The position numbers and the translations under genes were made by a program. The notes under the pieces were generated by a model. It did no database searches, was not told the DNA's origin, and worked only from the letters and a program-made list of their open reading frames with translations. A DNA stretch of 64,000 bases from Craspedostauros australis (taxonomy: Eukaryota > Bacillariophyta > Bacillariophyceae > Mastogloiales > Achnanthaceae), in the NCBI GenBank assembly GCA_026770025.1, contig JAMXDE010000031.1, forward strand, positions 372,001-436,000. Direction: 5' to 3'. Positions 63,610-64,000 of this stretch are shown here, one piece after another. Each line of letters opens with the position of its first letter. The first letter of the stretch is position 1.

Positions 63610-64000
63610 ATGTCCACTCGTCTCTTCAAGCTCGCAGCCGCGGCCGCCGTCCTCGGTTTCGCCTCCGGAACCACCATCAGTGGTAAGAACCTTCGCATGA
63701 GCGAAGAGGAGATGGAGACCTACGCGAAGGAGATGCAACAGAAGCGCGCCTACGAACAGAAGATGCAGGACGCGCAGGAGAAAGCAAGCGCAGCCAAGCC
63801 GGTCGAGGACTGCGACGATTGCGACGACGGCGATGATGACGACTTCACCAAGGGATCCTTCACGTCCGAGCAGGGCATGAAGTGCGAGGGTGGATTCGAT
63901 GAGAAGAGGTTCGGCAGGAAGTGCGAAGGAGGAGTCAAGATGGAGTTCGAAGCCGAGACCGACGCCGCAGACGTCATCGAGAAGCTCATCGGAGAGTTCT
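63610..64000 (+). CDS. Secreted acidic protein (partial, start only)
   Basis: An open frame from the ATG at 63610 (ACACCATGTCC) runs 130 codons to the window edge without a stop. Residues 1-21 form a signal peptide (KLAAAAAVLGFASG). Next is a charged helix (EEEMETYAKEMQQKRAYEQKMQDAQEKA, about 30-58), then an Asp-rich stretch with DCDDCDDGDDDD, and a Cys-containing region with two near repeats (MKCEGGFD and RKCEGGVKME). The family is not recognised. The strong codon bias and signal peptide make it a convincing gene; it continues beyond the window. Confidence 0.75.
   Translation, partial: MSTRLFKLAAAAAVLGFASGTTISGKNLRMSEEEMETYAKEMQQKRAYEQKMQDAQEKASAAKPVEDCDDCDDGDDDDFTKGSFTSEQGMKCEGGFDEKRFGRKCEGGVKMEFEAETDAADVIEKLIGEF

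Overview
The window is nuclear DNA of a eukaryote, most likely a photosynthetic stramenopile and probably a diatom. The genes carry GT-AG introns of about 100-325 nt. The protein at 1856-3169 begins with a signal peptide ending in an ASA|F motif and is followed by a twin-arginine lumen signal, which is the bipartite import route of secondary red plastids. The Ty1/copia fragments resemble the copia lineages I know from diatoms. Genus cannot be decided from the sequence. Both ends of the window cut a gene.

Left flank (1-5514): the start of a secreted prolyl-4-hydroxylase-like gene (minus, partial), a TL29-like lumenal pseudo-peroxidase (plus) and a mitochondrial-type RimO methylthiotransferase (minus).

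Centre (5519-37982): about 32.5 kb of nested transposons that can be read as one stratigraphic column. The host is a piggyBac-like element (E0) with 16-bp terminal inverted repeats (TIRs), flanked by CTTG. Its transposase is at 34921-37558 and has a frameshift. Inside E0 stand four TIR elements placed end to end: E1 (5636-13384), E2 (13389-28196), E4 (28201-28943) and E3 (28948-34199). Every boundary between them is a single shared ATAT. E3 is the most striking: a 5.25-kb element with intact TIRs whose three-exon gene (about 1377 aa) appears to join a DDE-type transposase region, a YqaJ-like PD-(D/E)XK nuclease and a C-terminal cysteine cluster. E2 holds an old plus-strand copia relic that was broken in turn by two solo LTRs and by a complete young copia element (16428-23871, two differences seen between its LTRs, one intact 1922-aa gag-pol ORF). 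Removing each insertion with its target-site duplication rejoins the relic's reading frame.

Right flank (38364-64000): ordinary host genes. They are an IAH1-type GDSL esterase, an ankyrin-repeat protein, a small protein with a leader peptide, a large COG3899-like ATPase, SDHAF2, RRP15, an unrecognised 561-696 aa protein, a PEBP/YbhB-family protein and the start of a secreted acidic protein. Intergenic stretches are long (0.3-3 kb) and rich in simple repeats. The host genes form no operon or obvious shared pathway. I saw no tRNA, rRNA or CRISPR array. Coordinates of degenerate repeats are approximate to about 10-20 bp.
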